Assembly: GCA_003427395.1 (NCBI GenBank)
Contig: BFEA01000012.1
Span: forward strand, 6,856,630-6,879,959
Length of the DNA: 23,330 bases
Origin: Chara braunii
Taxonomy: Eukaryota > Streptophyta > Charophyceae > Charales > Characeae
Direction: 5' to 3'
Of this stretch, positions 9,804 to 18,020 are shown one piece after another. The first letter of the stretch is position 1; each line of letters opens with the position of its first letter. Both the position numbers and the translations under genes were made by a program. The notes below the pieces were generated by a model. The model ran no database searches and was not told the origin of the DNA. It worked only from the letters and a program-made list of their open reading frames with translations.

Positions 9804-10514
9804 CTGGGCAAGTCTCCATAAGTTTGGGGAAGCCCAGTGTTATGTTTTATTTTGAATTGCCTTGAGAACCAGACATGTTCCATAAGTTTGGGTGGTCTGG
9901 TTGCTCTGATTTATGAGGGTTGACTATGATTGACTTTTAGGGACCAAGCATGTTCCATAAGTTTGGGTGGTTTGGTCGCCTTGTTTAATTTGGGTTTATT
10001 TCAGTTTCTTTAGTTTCTGAACGAGGAGGTCTGAGCATGTTCCATAAGTTTGGGTACCTCAGCCTCTTCCTGCTTTGGCTTTGAGAGAAATGAACCAGGC
10101 AAAAGACCAAGACATGTTCCATAAGTTTGGGTGATCTTGGTCCAACGCCTCGCACATGCTGGAACCAGAAGGTTATAACTTAGCTATACCTTACTACAGG
10201 CCAGTCAGACAGTGTTCCATAAGTTTGGGTGGTTTGACTATAGCTTATAACAAATTGAAGAGAGTATTAATTAAGAGTAAATTTGCGGTACGAAGGGGCA
10301 GACTGAATCTTGAGCTAAAGATGATCGGTTCAGTTATATGCTACCTCAAAAAACTAAGTGCAGATAATTATATAAAGTTGGGATATTTAAATAGTTCAGG
10401 GCGACTATGGTGGCCTAGTCATATGCTCAAAGAAGAGAAAAGTTGTTGTGCCCTGTGTTTATGTATACTCCATGGCTGAGCTAGACATGTTCCGTAAGTT
10501 TGGGTGGTTTAGCT
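9804..10514. repeat. Seven dispersed hairpins with a conserved 20-nt loop and covarying stems
   Basis: Each copy has a loop close to ATGTTCCATAAGTTTGGGTG flanked by complementary arms that differ from copy to copy. Copies (arm pairs): 9804-9837 CTGGGC/GCCCAG; 9867-9902 AACCAGAC/GTCTGGTT; 9942-9977 GACCAAGC/GTTTGGTC; 10026-10066 GAGG+CTGAG/CTCAG+CCTC with one bulged T; 10105-10142 GACCAAGA/TCTTGGTC; 10203-10239 AGTCAGAC/GTTTGACT; 10479-10514 AGCTAGAC/GTTTAGCT. The first copy has a shortened loop. Arms pair fully, allowing G-U. Function is unknown. Confidence 0.85.
10240..10478. other. Unassigned segment between the sixth and seventh hairpins
   Basis: Lies inside a 107-codon plus-strand frame (10156-10479) that also runs through the sixth hairpin and stops just before the seventh. 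No domain recognised. Because the frame crosses a structured repeat, I do not call it a gene. Confidence 0.3.
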
Positions 10515-10803
10515 TTATGCCCTATGTAAGCTGGGTATAAAGAGATAAATCATTGAGAGACTATGAACTATTGTTTGTTAAGGTTGACTTTGGGATGGTG
10601 AGAGTACTTACTTTTGTGGTTTGGCCTGCATGAAACTGAGTGTGACTACTACTTAGTCTGAGTTTCAGTTGATAGGTAGTTGCTTTAGTTGCTCGCCACG
10701 TGCTAGAGCCATAGGAGTTAGTTTCAATTCCTGCATTTCCTGGGCTAAGTTTTTTTACTTAGGTCAATTTCTACATTTTCTGGGATCTTTATTGTCGTTA
10801 GTC
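10515..10803. other. AT-rich spacer with degraded relics of the following repeat
   Basis: GGAGTTAG, which recurs after each unit of the next repeat family, appears here near 10716. A CTGCATTTCCTGGG-like segment lies near 10733. These suggest older, decayed units. Confidence 0.35.
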
Positions 10804-11464
10804 TTGTATAAATCTTGGTAAGCCACTTTCTCTACGGGAAGCGCTGCTGAAATTTCTACAAAACCAAGGAGTTAGTCAGATTTTGTATTTTTCAGGGTCC
10901 AATTTTTTTGACTTTTTGGCTTAGTAAAAATATGGAAAACCTCCTTTTCTAGAGGGAGTGCTGCCCAAATTTTTGTTAATTCAGGGAGTTAGACGAAATT
11001 GGACCTTGAGAAGTCAAAGTCATTTTAGATTCTGAACTTGAAAGTCAAAGTCATTTTAGATTCTGAACTTAGCGTTGTATAAATCTTGGAGTAACACTTT
11101 CTCTACGGGAAGCGCTGCCGAAATTTCTACAAATGTAAGGAGTTAGTTAAATTTTGTCTTAGTTGAACTCAGGTTTTGTTTCTGAGTTCATATGTGACTT
11201 AGTAAAAATATGGAAAGGCGTCCTTTCTAAAGGAAGTGCTGCCCAAATTTTTACTAATTCGGGGAATTAGACAAAAATTGACTTTCCAGAATTAGAGTTT
11301 GTTTTTGCTTTCATATTTGAGTTAGTATAAATTCTGCGAAGGCACTTTTCCTACGGGAAGCGCTGCCGAAATTTTCTTAGTTTAGAGGAGTTAGATTATA
11401 TTTTGACAGGTGGCAATTCTGGCAATCCACTCTGCATAGAGGAGATTCTGCCAAAGATCTACCT
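10804..11464. repeat. Six tandem stem-loop units (A-B-A-B-A-C), second structured family
   Basis: Units repeat roughly every 95-155 bp. Each has an outer stem, an inner hairpin, and a shared strand near CTGCCNAA just after the inner hairpin. Outer stems: TTGTATAAAT/ATTTCTACAA in A units (10804/10852, 11075/11123), one mismatch; TTAGTAAAAAT/ATTTTTACTAA in B2 (11199/11247), perfect 11 bp; TTAGTAAAAAT/ATTTTTGTTAA in B1 (10921/10969), paired with two G-U; AGGTGG/CTACCT in C (11408/11459). Inner hairpins also covary: CTTTCT/GGGAAG, CTCCTTT/GAGGGAG, TCCTT/AAGGA, CTTTTC/GGGAAG, CTCT/AGAG. A3 has lost a clear outer stem. A 30-bp extra duplication near 11010-11065 lengthens one interval. Confidence 0.8.
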
Positions 11465-12112
11465 TTTCATTAGACACTGACTTAGGGGTAAAATCAGGAT
11501 TAGTTAAGTAGAATGATTCTTGGTGAAATCGTGATATAGAGATTACTCTCGATTTGGACTCATAGATTTAGGTTGGGGGTTGGCCTGTCTTGTGTTACAG
11601 GTCCTCTTGAACATTTGATTCGAAATCAGGACTAGATTCAACTTGATCCTACAAGGATCACCTTCTGTTATCACTGATAACAGGTCGGTTGCCAATTCGT
11701 CGGTCTACGACTCAACTCCAATTCATCCTCAATACTCAACCTAAAAGGCTTTAGCCCTGGTGATTTTATTGTTTTATTAAGGTTTTCACCCAGACTTTTA
11801 TTGAATGGTCATTTAACAAAGGTACTGAGTATTTAATTATGGTTGGTTGGACAAGGACTGGGGTTTGCATGGCTAAAGAGAGGGGTATGAGCATAGAGGT
11901 TGGTTGAAGCTGACTCCGTGTAGTGCGTGGACTTTTGGTTGACTCTTTGATGTGATTACAGGTATGTACTGTGGTTCGAATTTGGAAATGATTGCCTGCG
12001 ATCACACACATATATATGGTTGTGAGGAGTCCCACTGTGATTGTGAAAAATGATCGTCACATACTTATCCCCCTTACATATACATACGTATGTACCTATG
12101 TTGGGTGTTCGC
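11465..12112. other. Intergenic, no recognisable gene
   Basis: AT-moderate sequence with a 14-bp palindrome TACATACGTATGTA (12081-12094). Short frames only. Confidence 0.4.
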
Positions 12113-12485
12113 GTGGCCCGAGAGGGCCCACACTTAAGGGTTAAATAGGGGTTGAGACTGAGAAAGGAAAGAAAGGCCCTCTATGTGTTGTATGCTTCTT
12201 AAAGATTTCTTAGTCAGACGTTGGTCCTGGGCCTGGATTCGAGGTCGTTGTCCAGGACATCCCAGGTCCTAGACTCTGTATGGAAGGGATCTCCCCCCAC
12301 ACAGAGCCTATTTGCCCTGCCTGCCGAGACACTTAGCCTAAAGGCCGGAGGTATCGCGGCGGCCGCACGGCTATTCCTTCAGTCGTGCAATATCGTGAGG
12401 GAGTAGACCCTCACGATACCTCGAGAGTGACACTTGAGTGTCATAAGCGGTACTCGGATCCACGAAGGACCGCTTGATTATGGGC
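12113..12485. other. Dense chain of hairpins, possible structured RNA with a three-way junction
   Basis: Successive stems: GTGG.CCC/GGG.CCAC with one bulge (12113-12131); nested CCTGGG/CCCAGG and CCTGGA/TCCAGG (12226-12266); CTCTGT/ACAGAG (12274-12306); GCACGGCT/AGTCGTGC with one G-U (12365-12388); TATCGTGAGGG/CCCTCACGATA, perfect 11 bp with a 6-nt loop (12391-12418); TGACACT/AGTGTCA (12428-12443); AAGCGGT/ACCGCTT (12445-12475). GAGGTATCG (12348-12356) also pairs perfectly with CGATACCTC (12414-12422). That closes a junction over the middle two hairpins and competes with the base of the 11-bp hairpin. Strand and function unknown. Confidence 0.6.
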
Positions 12486-12571
12486 ACTACATAGTACGCC
12501 ATCATTGCGACTGCTACCGTATTCATTCATTGCTAGTCGATATGATTTTGCCCTGCGTCCACACGGTTTTA

Positions 12572-12574
<3 letters not shown>

Positions 12575-12607
<33 letters not shown>

Positions 12608-12719
12608 AACCCAAGTGAATGCTAGAGGTGCTAATAAGAGCAGACACCTCTAGCATGCTCAGGGTGGCTCCATCTATTGGTGGGGAGCAACACTTGCTGG
12701 AAAGCGGGTCCAGCGTCCC
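12575..12719 (-). mobile_element. Poly(A)-tailed short element, copy B of the LINE-end module
   Basis: On minus: GGGACGCTGGACCCG, then a body matching positions 100-152 of the window, then a perfect 12-bp stem-loop ATGCTAGAGGTG/CACCTCTAGCAT (12619-12656), then poly(A) (T tract on plus, about 12575-12602). It is either a 5'-truncated LINE copy or a SINE sharing a LINE tail. No convincing target-site duplication was seen. Confidence 0.65.
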
Positions 12720-13460
12720 TATAAACAACCAGATGTCATATCACGTGCCACGTGTCACAACCTACCACGATCCTAACAGTTGATAAGCCAACATGTAAGC
12801 ACGCACCATTCACCACAATCGACAACATTGATTGCCCTCCATCCGAGGGGATTAACTGCCCGTCGCAATCTGAAAACTTATCCCTACTCAGAAACCCTCA
12901 TCATATCATCCAGAAGAACTTTACCGTGCCATGAGGGGAGGAGGTAATTAGAATAGGGGGATAGAAAATCAATTATGGCAAATCCCTCGTCACATAATCA
13001 GCAGTGAGCCAGTTGAGCTGCCCCAAATGCATGGCACTACTGTTCCTCCCACGGTGCCACGTGGCGATTTTATAACATAGCAAGTTGCGAAAACTAAAAT
13101 ATCAGTCACCGCGTGACAACCATATCAACAGACATCATACATGCCGGAATCACCAATTATGCGTGACAAATTCAAATCGCCAATTACACGCGGCGAATAG
13201 AAGAGCAAGCTCCACTTCATGGCGAGTAGATAAGCAATCTCATATCGAAGGGATGATCATTCTATTGCCACAAGGCGAAACTATGTAACCACATCCTATT
13301 CGCTAACCCACCCCTTCACGCCACCATCTGTTTCCTCGCACCCCCACACAACCTTCCTGATTACCAAACATGCGATTCAACCATCCCACTCGCCCATCTC
13401 CCCAGTGAAAATCCAATGAACAGAAAGGAACCAGAAAGGACAGAAAGGGGGAGAGTGGAG
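12720..13460. other. Intergenic, no recognisable gene
   Basis: Short frames with no motif. A-rich on plus, and nothing further found. Confidence 0.4.
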
Positions 13461-13540
13461 GAAGAGAAACCCCAATCGCATGAAGGGGGGGAAGAGAAAC
13501 CCCAATCGCACGAAGGGGGGGAAGAGAAACCCCAATCGCA
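13461..13540. repeat. 30-bp tandem repeat, 2.7 units
   Basis: Units at 13461, 13491 and 13521 (the last truncated at 20 bp), differing by one T/C change. Because 30 is a multiple of three, every frame through it gives a 10-residue peptide repeat (for example AIGVSLPPLH-type on minus). Confidence 0.95.
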
Positions 13541-13667
13541 TATGCCATACCGTATGTATCGCCGTTATCATTCCTGTTGTTCTTATTGTTGTCCCTGACA
13601 ACGTCAATATGATTGTTGTTGCTGATGTAATCGATATTTCTCCCCACCGCGCACAAACACAAAATCC

Positions 13668-13799
13668 CTCTTCCCCTACCACTATCGTGCACAGTGTTGT
13701 CGTTGCCGATGCAGTCCTTGTTATCTATATTGATGGCCCATGCGTATGTGAGCGTACGAGAGCAGGCCTGTTGTTGTCTTTGTTGTCATTATTGTCATT

Positions 13800-13852
<53 letters not shown>

Positions 13853-14003
13853 CCTTGTCACCGTTGCTGTTGTCCTCTTCCCCTGCCACTATCGTGCACA
13901 GTGTTGTCGTCGCCGATGCAGTCCTTGTTATCTATATTGATGGCCCATGCGTATGTGAGCGTCACGAGAGCAGGCCTGTTGTTGTCTTTGTTGTCATTAT
14001 TGT

Positions 14004-14102
<99 letters not shown>
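13668..14102. repeat. Direct duplication of about 190 bp, each copy ending in a long GTT microsatellite
   Basis: The block from about 13668 to 13858 is repeated from about 13875, an offset of 207 bp, with few differences, one of them a single-base indel in GCGT(C)ACGAGAGC. (GTT)n runs at about 13800-13852 and 14006-14102, the latter with one GAT interruption. The single-base indel puts the two copies in different reading frames. Confidence 0.92.
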
Positions 14103-14625
14103 CGTTGTTACCGTTGTTGTTGTTGTTTTCGTTGTTGCAAGCGCCAGTGGTGTAGGCGAGATCAACATTCTCTTTGGTATTGTTGTTGTTGTCATCATCA
14201 CTGGTGTTGTTGTTGTTATCGTCGACAAGATTATTGTTGACACAACGGCCAGTCGTGCCTTCATCGTTGTCAGCATCGTCCTTGCTATCATCCTCGTTGT
14301 CGTAATATCGGGCCTCCAGCACAACTTTTAGAGCTTGCCCCTCCTCAAGCTCCGCATAGTAGCACCGCTTCAAACTATCCAATCGTGGTCCGTCCGAAAA
14401 CGTATCCAGGTGAGAGGGAGGCCCCTCCTCCAACCCCCATGATATCTCCAATAGGACCAACATCACACTCCGGAGCCACGAGATCGATGGGACTACCCCT
14501 GCAGCAACAGCCGATTGTAGCATCGCCATCGCCAGGCTGGACCGCACGCTAGTCTCTTGGACAGTTGTAAGCCACTCGGCCGTCCTATCTTGAAAATCGC
14601 CCAACGTCGCCATCGACATCGCCAC
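13858..14625 (-). CDS. Hypothetical poly-Asn protein (possible real exon)
   Basis: Minus-strand frame of 255 codons from ATG at 14625. The first 130 or so residues are not low-complexity: predicted helical stretches, a segment ISWLRSVMLVLLEISW that could be a hydrophobic helix, then an acidic stretch rich in Asp/Glu. After that an AAC-encoded Asn tract with Asp and Lys interruptions fills the rest. Long Asn tracts from AAC repeats are seen in real eukaryotic proteins, but they also inflate spurious frames. The first half uses varied codons and has no obvious shadow partner, which favours coding. The duplicated repeat block downstream breaks the frame, so the true C-terminus is unclear. No family recognised. 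Confidence 0.4.
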
Positions 14626-14639
14626 TCAGTTCGCGCCCA

Positions 14640-14900
14640 CACTTGTTTTACCCCACGTCACCCACCCCTACACACCCTAGTCGTACCCCTTCTCACTGAC
14701 CTCGCCCTTCACAAAAGGTACACAGATGACACGCCACGCGGCACAGCACCGATCAGGTCGAAGACCATGTCAGCAAACCACCCTGACATGTCGCGCAAGA
14801 AGCAGGTCGAGCCGTGCCGACCGGTCCCCAACGGGGGACCAAGGCGCAAGGGGAAAGAGGAAGGGTTAATGGGATTGACAGGACACTTCACACATGGTTT
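14640..14900. other. Spacer upstream of the poly-Asn reading frame
   Basis: Would be the 5' region of the minus-strand frame. No TATA element was identified with confidence. A plus-strand frame here (14557-14934) has no known motif. Confidence 0.3.
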
Positions 14901-14978
14901 TATACTAAAGTCTCGCGCGAGACGTCTATACTAAAGTCTCGCGCGAGACGTCTATACTAAAGTCTCGCGCGCGACGTC
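14901..14978. repeat. Three 26-bp tandem units with CG-rich palindromes
   Basis: Units 14901-14926, 14927-14952 and 14953-14978. The first two contain the perfect 14-bp palindrome GTCTCGCGCGAGAC; the third is altered to GTCTCGCGCGCGAC. They lie about 275-355 bp upstream of the ATG of the minus-strand poly-Asn frame, so a role as clustered protein-binding sites is possible. Confidence 0.9.
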
Positions 14979-15599
14979 TATTCCATTTCCGCACCGCATA
15001 GTTATCGGATGGCTGCTAAGGGACTACGAGTGTTGTCGCGTTGCTTGTTCTGTGTCGTTTCGTGTATATGTACGTGTGTGTGCTTTTTATTATTATGTTC
15101 TTTAGAGTGGCGTGCGCATGGTGTGTGGGATGCGTCCTAGTCGACCGGCGACGAGTCGCGCTTGGGACCTCAGCCCCCCAAGATGTCGATTCGCGTGCGG
15201 GTCCGACAGAGGCGTAATACCCCGCGTACCCTCTATGCTACAGCGTACGAGAAACGGCCTCAGTTGGTCCACCTCTGCGATTGCACCTGATTAGCTTTCG
15301 TATTGTGGACTGGTAGCTCGGCGGGGATACGCCCACCGAAGGGAGGTGACAACTCCCGCAAGGTGGAGGTAAGTCGTGCCTCGCATAGGCCCTATCCTGT
15401 CGTAGGGGCTCGCGAGAGGTATGGCTGGTGCACTCAGCCGGAGCGGCTTGTGGAAGCTCCATGTATATTCGCGACGAAGGAACAAACCAACTCCTGCGTG
15501 AAGCGGCCGGGAGGGTCCCGCCCCGTTTTGTGCGGTGCCGGACCGATGCGCTCGACACCGTGGATGGGGTAAGGGTCCCCGGTCCATCCGCGGACCAGC
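14979..15599. other. GC-rich region upstream of the YIDD RT relic
   Basis: Open frames continue into the RT relic, but I find no motif A or fingers region here. If the element's N-terminal half was present it is unrecognisable or lost. Confidence 0.3.
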
Positions 15600-16257
15600 C
15601 CTGGCTTGATAACACAGTCTTTCTAGTGGCATATGCGGTCCTTCGTCAAAAGAAGGGCATCCCAATGGGTGGGAGGGCAAGCCCTCCGCTTGCATGTGTC
15701 ATGTGTATGCTCTCAGAATTCAAGGTTTTGCGGTCCCTTGGTTCTGATGCGAGGTTGGTAACTGGGAAAAGATATATTGATGACCTATCGATCTTTTCGT
15801 TTTTTTTGGAAAGATGACCCCCAAGGCTTTGAGGAAGCCGAAGGACGTCTGGGTCGTGCCACACAATGCCATCCAGAGTGACTGGTACTTGAGCGAACTG
15901 ATTCTGGGTCCGAGATTTTGGATTTCCTGTAGACAAGAATGATCGTTTCTGAGGGTTCTGCGTCCGTGCACTTAGTTCACAAGTTCAGGAATGCGGGGAC
16001 AGTCTGGTCCCTTGGTTCGCTACGATTTCAGACCTACAAAGATTTTTCATCCTATGGGCCAAAAAAGGCGAAATTTGTTGTTGTTGCTAATACCATCCTC
16101 CGGATCACACAAAATTGTAATGATCTGGGTATGTTTTGCTTGGGGGTACTCACCCTAGCCTTGGAATTAAAAAAATTGTACTACCCCCAAAAAGTAGTTG
16201 TCTTGGGCCTCAGATGGATGAAACGGCAAGACAGCATATACCCTTTTGGGACCGGAT
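15600..16257 (+). pseudogene. Reverse transcriptase relic with GIPMG and YIDD motifs (Penelope-like or related)
   Basis: Plus-strand RT palm. QKKGIPMGGRASPPLACVMC (motif B; GIPMGG at 15656-15673) and KRYIDDLSIF (motif C, catalytic Asp pair; YIDD 15773-15784). A T8 run (15800-15807) then shifts frame, and the protein continues as FFWKDDPQGFEEAE in the third frame. That frame has stops at 15879-15881 and 15930-15932 around SEILDFL, then runs to 16257 with RNAGTVWS, ANTILRI and LKKLYYPQKVVVLGLRWM, matching the usual thumb layout of YIDD-type RTs. The GIPMG plus YIDD pattern separates it from the LINE (FADD) and from LTR elements. No endonuclease domain seen. It is broken, so non-functional. Confidence 0.7.
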
Positions 16258-16323
16258 GATTGAGCTCGTCACAAACACGATTTAACATCAAGCTGCCAAT
16301 CGGCTGTAAACTTTCGGACGACC

Positions 16324-17035
16324 GAGTAAGACAAATCTGTTGAGTCACGAAGAGGCAACACTCGGCATCCGCATCAGCCGCCACAGCAACCGGCTGCAGA
16401 TCTCCTTGATATTGACTGCAGAGTAAGACATTCTGTTGAAGAGGGAAAGACTCTACACCCGCTGAGTCACAAAGGGAAGCATGCGGCAGATGGCATACGC
16501 TGCCCTGTGGTACTTCGGCGAATCGTAAAATGGAAAAACGTATGAGCTCTGCGATATTGCAACTTCAACAGACAAAATTATTTATTTATTTTGTTTTTGT
16601 TTTTGTTTTTATTTATGCCCACTCAGCGATCTTGGCGTCGCATGCCACGGTGCGATCTCTGAAGTAGGCCAAGGGTTTTTTGTCCAGGACCAGATGGTCG
16701 AGGTCGACACAATAAGCCTGAGATCTCCTTGATATTGACTACAGAGTAAGACAATTTAGACTCTACATTTGCTGAGTCACAAAGGGAAGCATCTGGCAGG
16801 GTAAGGCCTACGCTGCCCTGCGGTACTTCGGCGAATCGTAAAATGGTGAATCGTGTGAGCTCTGCAATATCGTAACTTCAGCAGATGAATTATTTATTTT
16901 TTGTATCTATTTTATTATTGGGTGTTGTTCGGGTGCCCACTCAGCGATCTAGGCGCTGCATGCTGCGGTACGATCTCTGAAGCAGGCTGAGGGGTTTCTT
17001 GGAACCCGGGACCGGGTGATCGAGGTCGAGGCATT
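16324..17035. repeat. 323-bp tandem duplication with a partial third copy
   Basis: Full copies start at 16398 and 16721 with AGATCTCCTTGATATTGACT and end near 16720 and 17035. Similarity covers GAGTAAGACA, GCTGAGTCACAAAGGGAAGC, the CTTCGGCGAATCGTAAAATGG block and a T-rich stretch. A partial, older relic of the first third lies at about 16324-16372. The copies differ at many sites, so the duplication is not recent. It follows directly on the RT relic. Confidence 0.9.
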
Positions 17036-17579
17036 GCAAAGGCACGATACACGAAGAGGGTTCTTGAGTAGACAAGAAAGGTATTTAACCATAGGGCAGT
17101 AAGTGAGTGGTTACCTCAATCTGAGTGGCGTTTTGAGTGGAAGGGTTGAGTTTTGGTGAGGAGGAGATGTTGTACACCATGATAGTAATGCTCAAGGCAT
17201 CTTCTTCTTTGCTTATCCATGCGTGTGTAATCATATCTCTCAAGGTCAGGCTGCAATTGGGCCAGCCGACTTCGCATACAGCAAAGTGTCTGGCCGCGAG
17301 TTAGGCATTCGGGCACTTGGAGGTGCATGTGGCAGCGCTGCTTGAGCGAGTGCTAGCGCCTGCTAGCTGCGTGCTAAGTGCCAGAACGAGCGCGGTCGTG
17401 GGAAGAGGGCTATGCAAGAAGGCAGCGCCATAGCTCAGCCTCCATAGGTGGGCTAGAGATTGGACTTAGCAGTGGGGTTCGGTGGTGGACCTTGGTGCAG
17501 GAGGGTGGGGGAGAAGACGAGGGTGAGCATGTAGATGGCGAGTTGGGAGGTGATGTGAGAGCACGTACCTGGTCCTGCC
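17036..17579. other. Intergenic, no recognisable gene
   Basis: Short frames on both strands (70-74 codons) with no motif. It may include part of an LTR belonging to the element whose primer-binding site is at 17998, but I could not place an LTR start. Confidence 0.3.
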
Positions 17580-17765
17580 GGAGGTCTGCATGAGCGACAT
17601 CTGCATATACACAGATTGCTGCTGCTGACGTCAACTGGTTGCTTTGTCAGTTGAGTAGGATAGCCTAGTAGCGGAGGTCTTCATAAGCGACATCTGCATG
17701 TACACAGGTTGCTGTTGTTAACGCCAACTGGTTGTTTTGTCAGTTGAGTAGGATAACCTAGTAGC
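17580..17765. repeat. 93-bp tandem duplication
   Basis: Copies 17580-17672 and 17673-17765, roughly 88% alike by eye. Each has the inverted pair CAACTG/CAGTTG (7 bp in the first copy, TCAACTG/CAGTTGA). Confidence 0.93.
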
Positions 17766-17997
17766 TGTAGGATCGTACTCTGGGTGCTGAGCGCCAGTAG
17801 GAGGAAGAGCTTTGATTACATTGTTGGTGGTGGCAAGAGTATGCTTTCATTGACAATTGAGTTCGCTGCTTTGGTTCTCCTTCGGTGTGACGTCAGTGCA
17901 TTTATGCTTTCTGGACAACTTTCGACTATTTGGCTTTCAGTGAGATATTACAGTATGGAATTTTGTCATTTCGCTATTTCTCCTTTTTCTTGCAATT

Positions 17998-18020
17998 TGG
18001 TATCGGAGCTGGTTCGAGCC
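17998..18020 (+). promoter_or_regulatory. Primer-binding site for initiator tRNA-Met
   Basis: TGGTATCGGAGC followed by TGGTTCGAGCC. The standard plant LTR-element site is TGGTATCAGAGC, complementary to the tRNA 3' end, so this has one mismatch in twelve. The next bases resemble the complement of the T arm. It lies 3 nt after a TGCA that could close the LTR. Confidence 0.75.

Noticed and set aside
10156-10479. 107-codon plus-strand reading frame as a gene
   Set aside because: It runs through the sixth structured hairpin and has no recognisable domain.
9804-10514. CRISPR-like array (short repeat, regular spacing)
   Set aside because: Spacing varies from 63 to 276 bp, the repeat is flanked by copy-specific complementary arms, the context is eukaryotic and no cas genes are present.
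10804-11464. Twister ribozyme units
   Set aside because: The unpaired CTGCC-AA strand is suggestive, but the conserved U-A cleavage context and the pseudoknot elements are not demonstrable by eye.
12560-12735. Target-site duplication flanking the poly(A)-tailed module
   Set aside because: Left flank ends GGTTTTATAC and right flank begins TATAAACAACC; the resemblance is not a direct repeat of useful length.
13480-14331. Plus-strand 283-codon reading frame
   Set aside because: Mostly Leu/Val repeats from the GTT microsatellite and antisense to a more plausible minus-strand frame.
14901-14978. Auxin response elements (TGTCTC/GAGACA)
   Set aside because: The flanking bases are AGTCTC and GAGACG, so the required TGTC core is missing.
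15361-15380. Intron donor site GGTAAGT upstream of the RT relic
   Set aside because: A single short match without an acceptor or reading-frame support.
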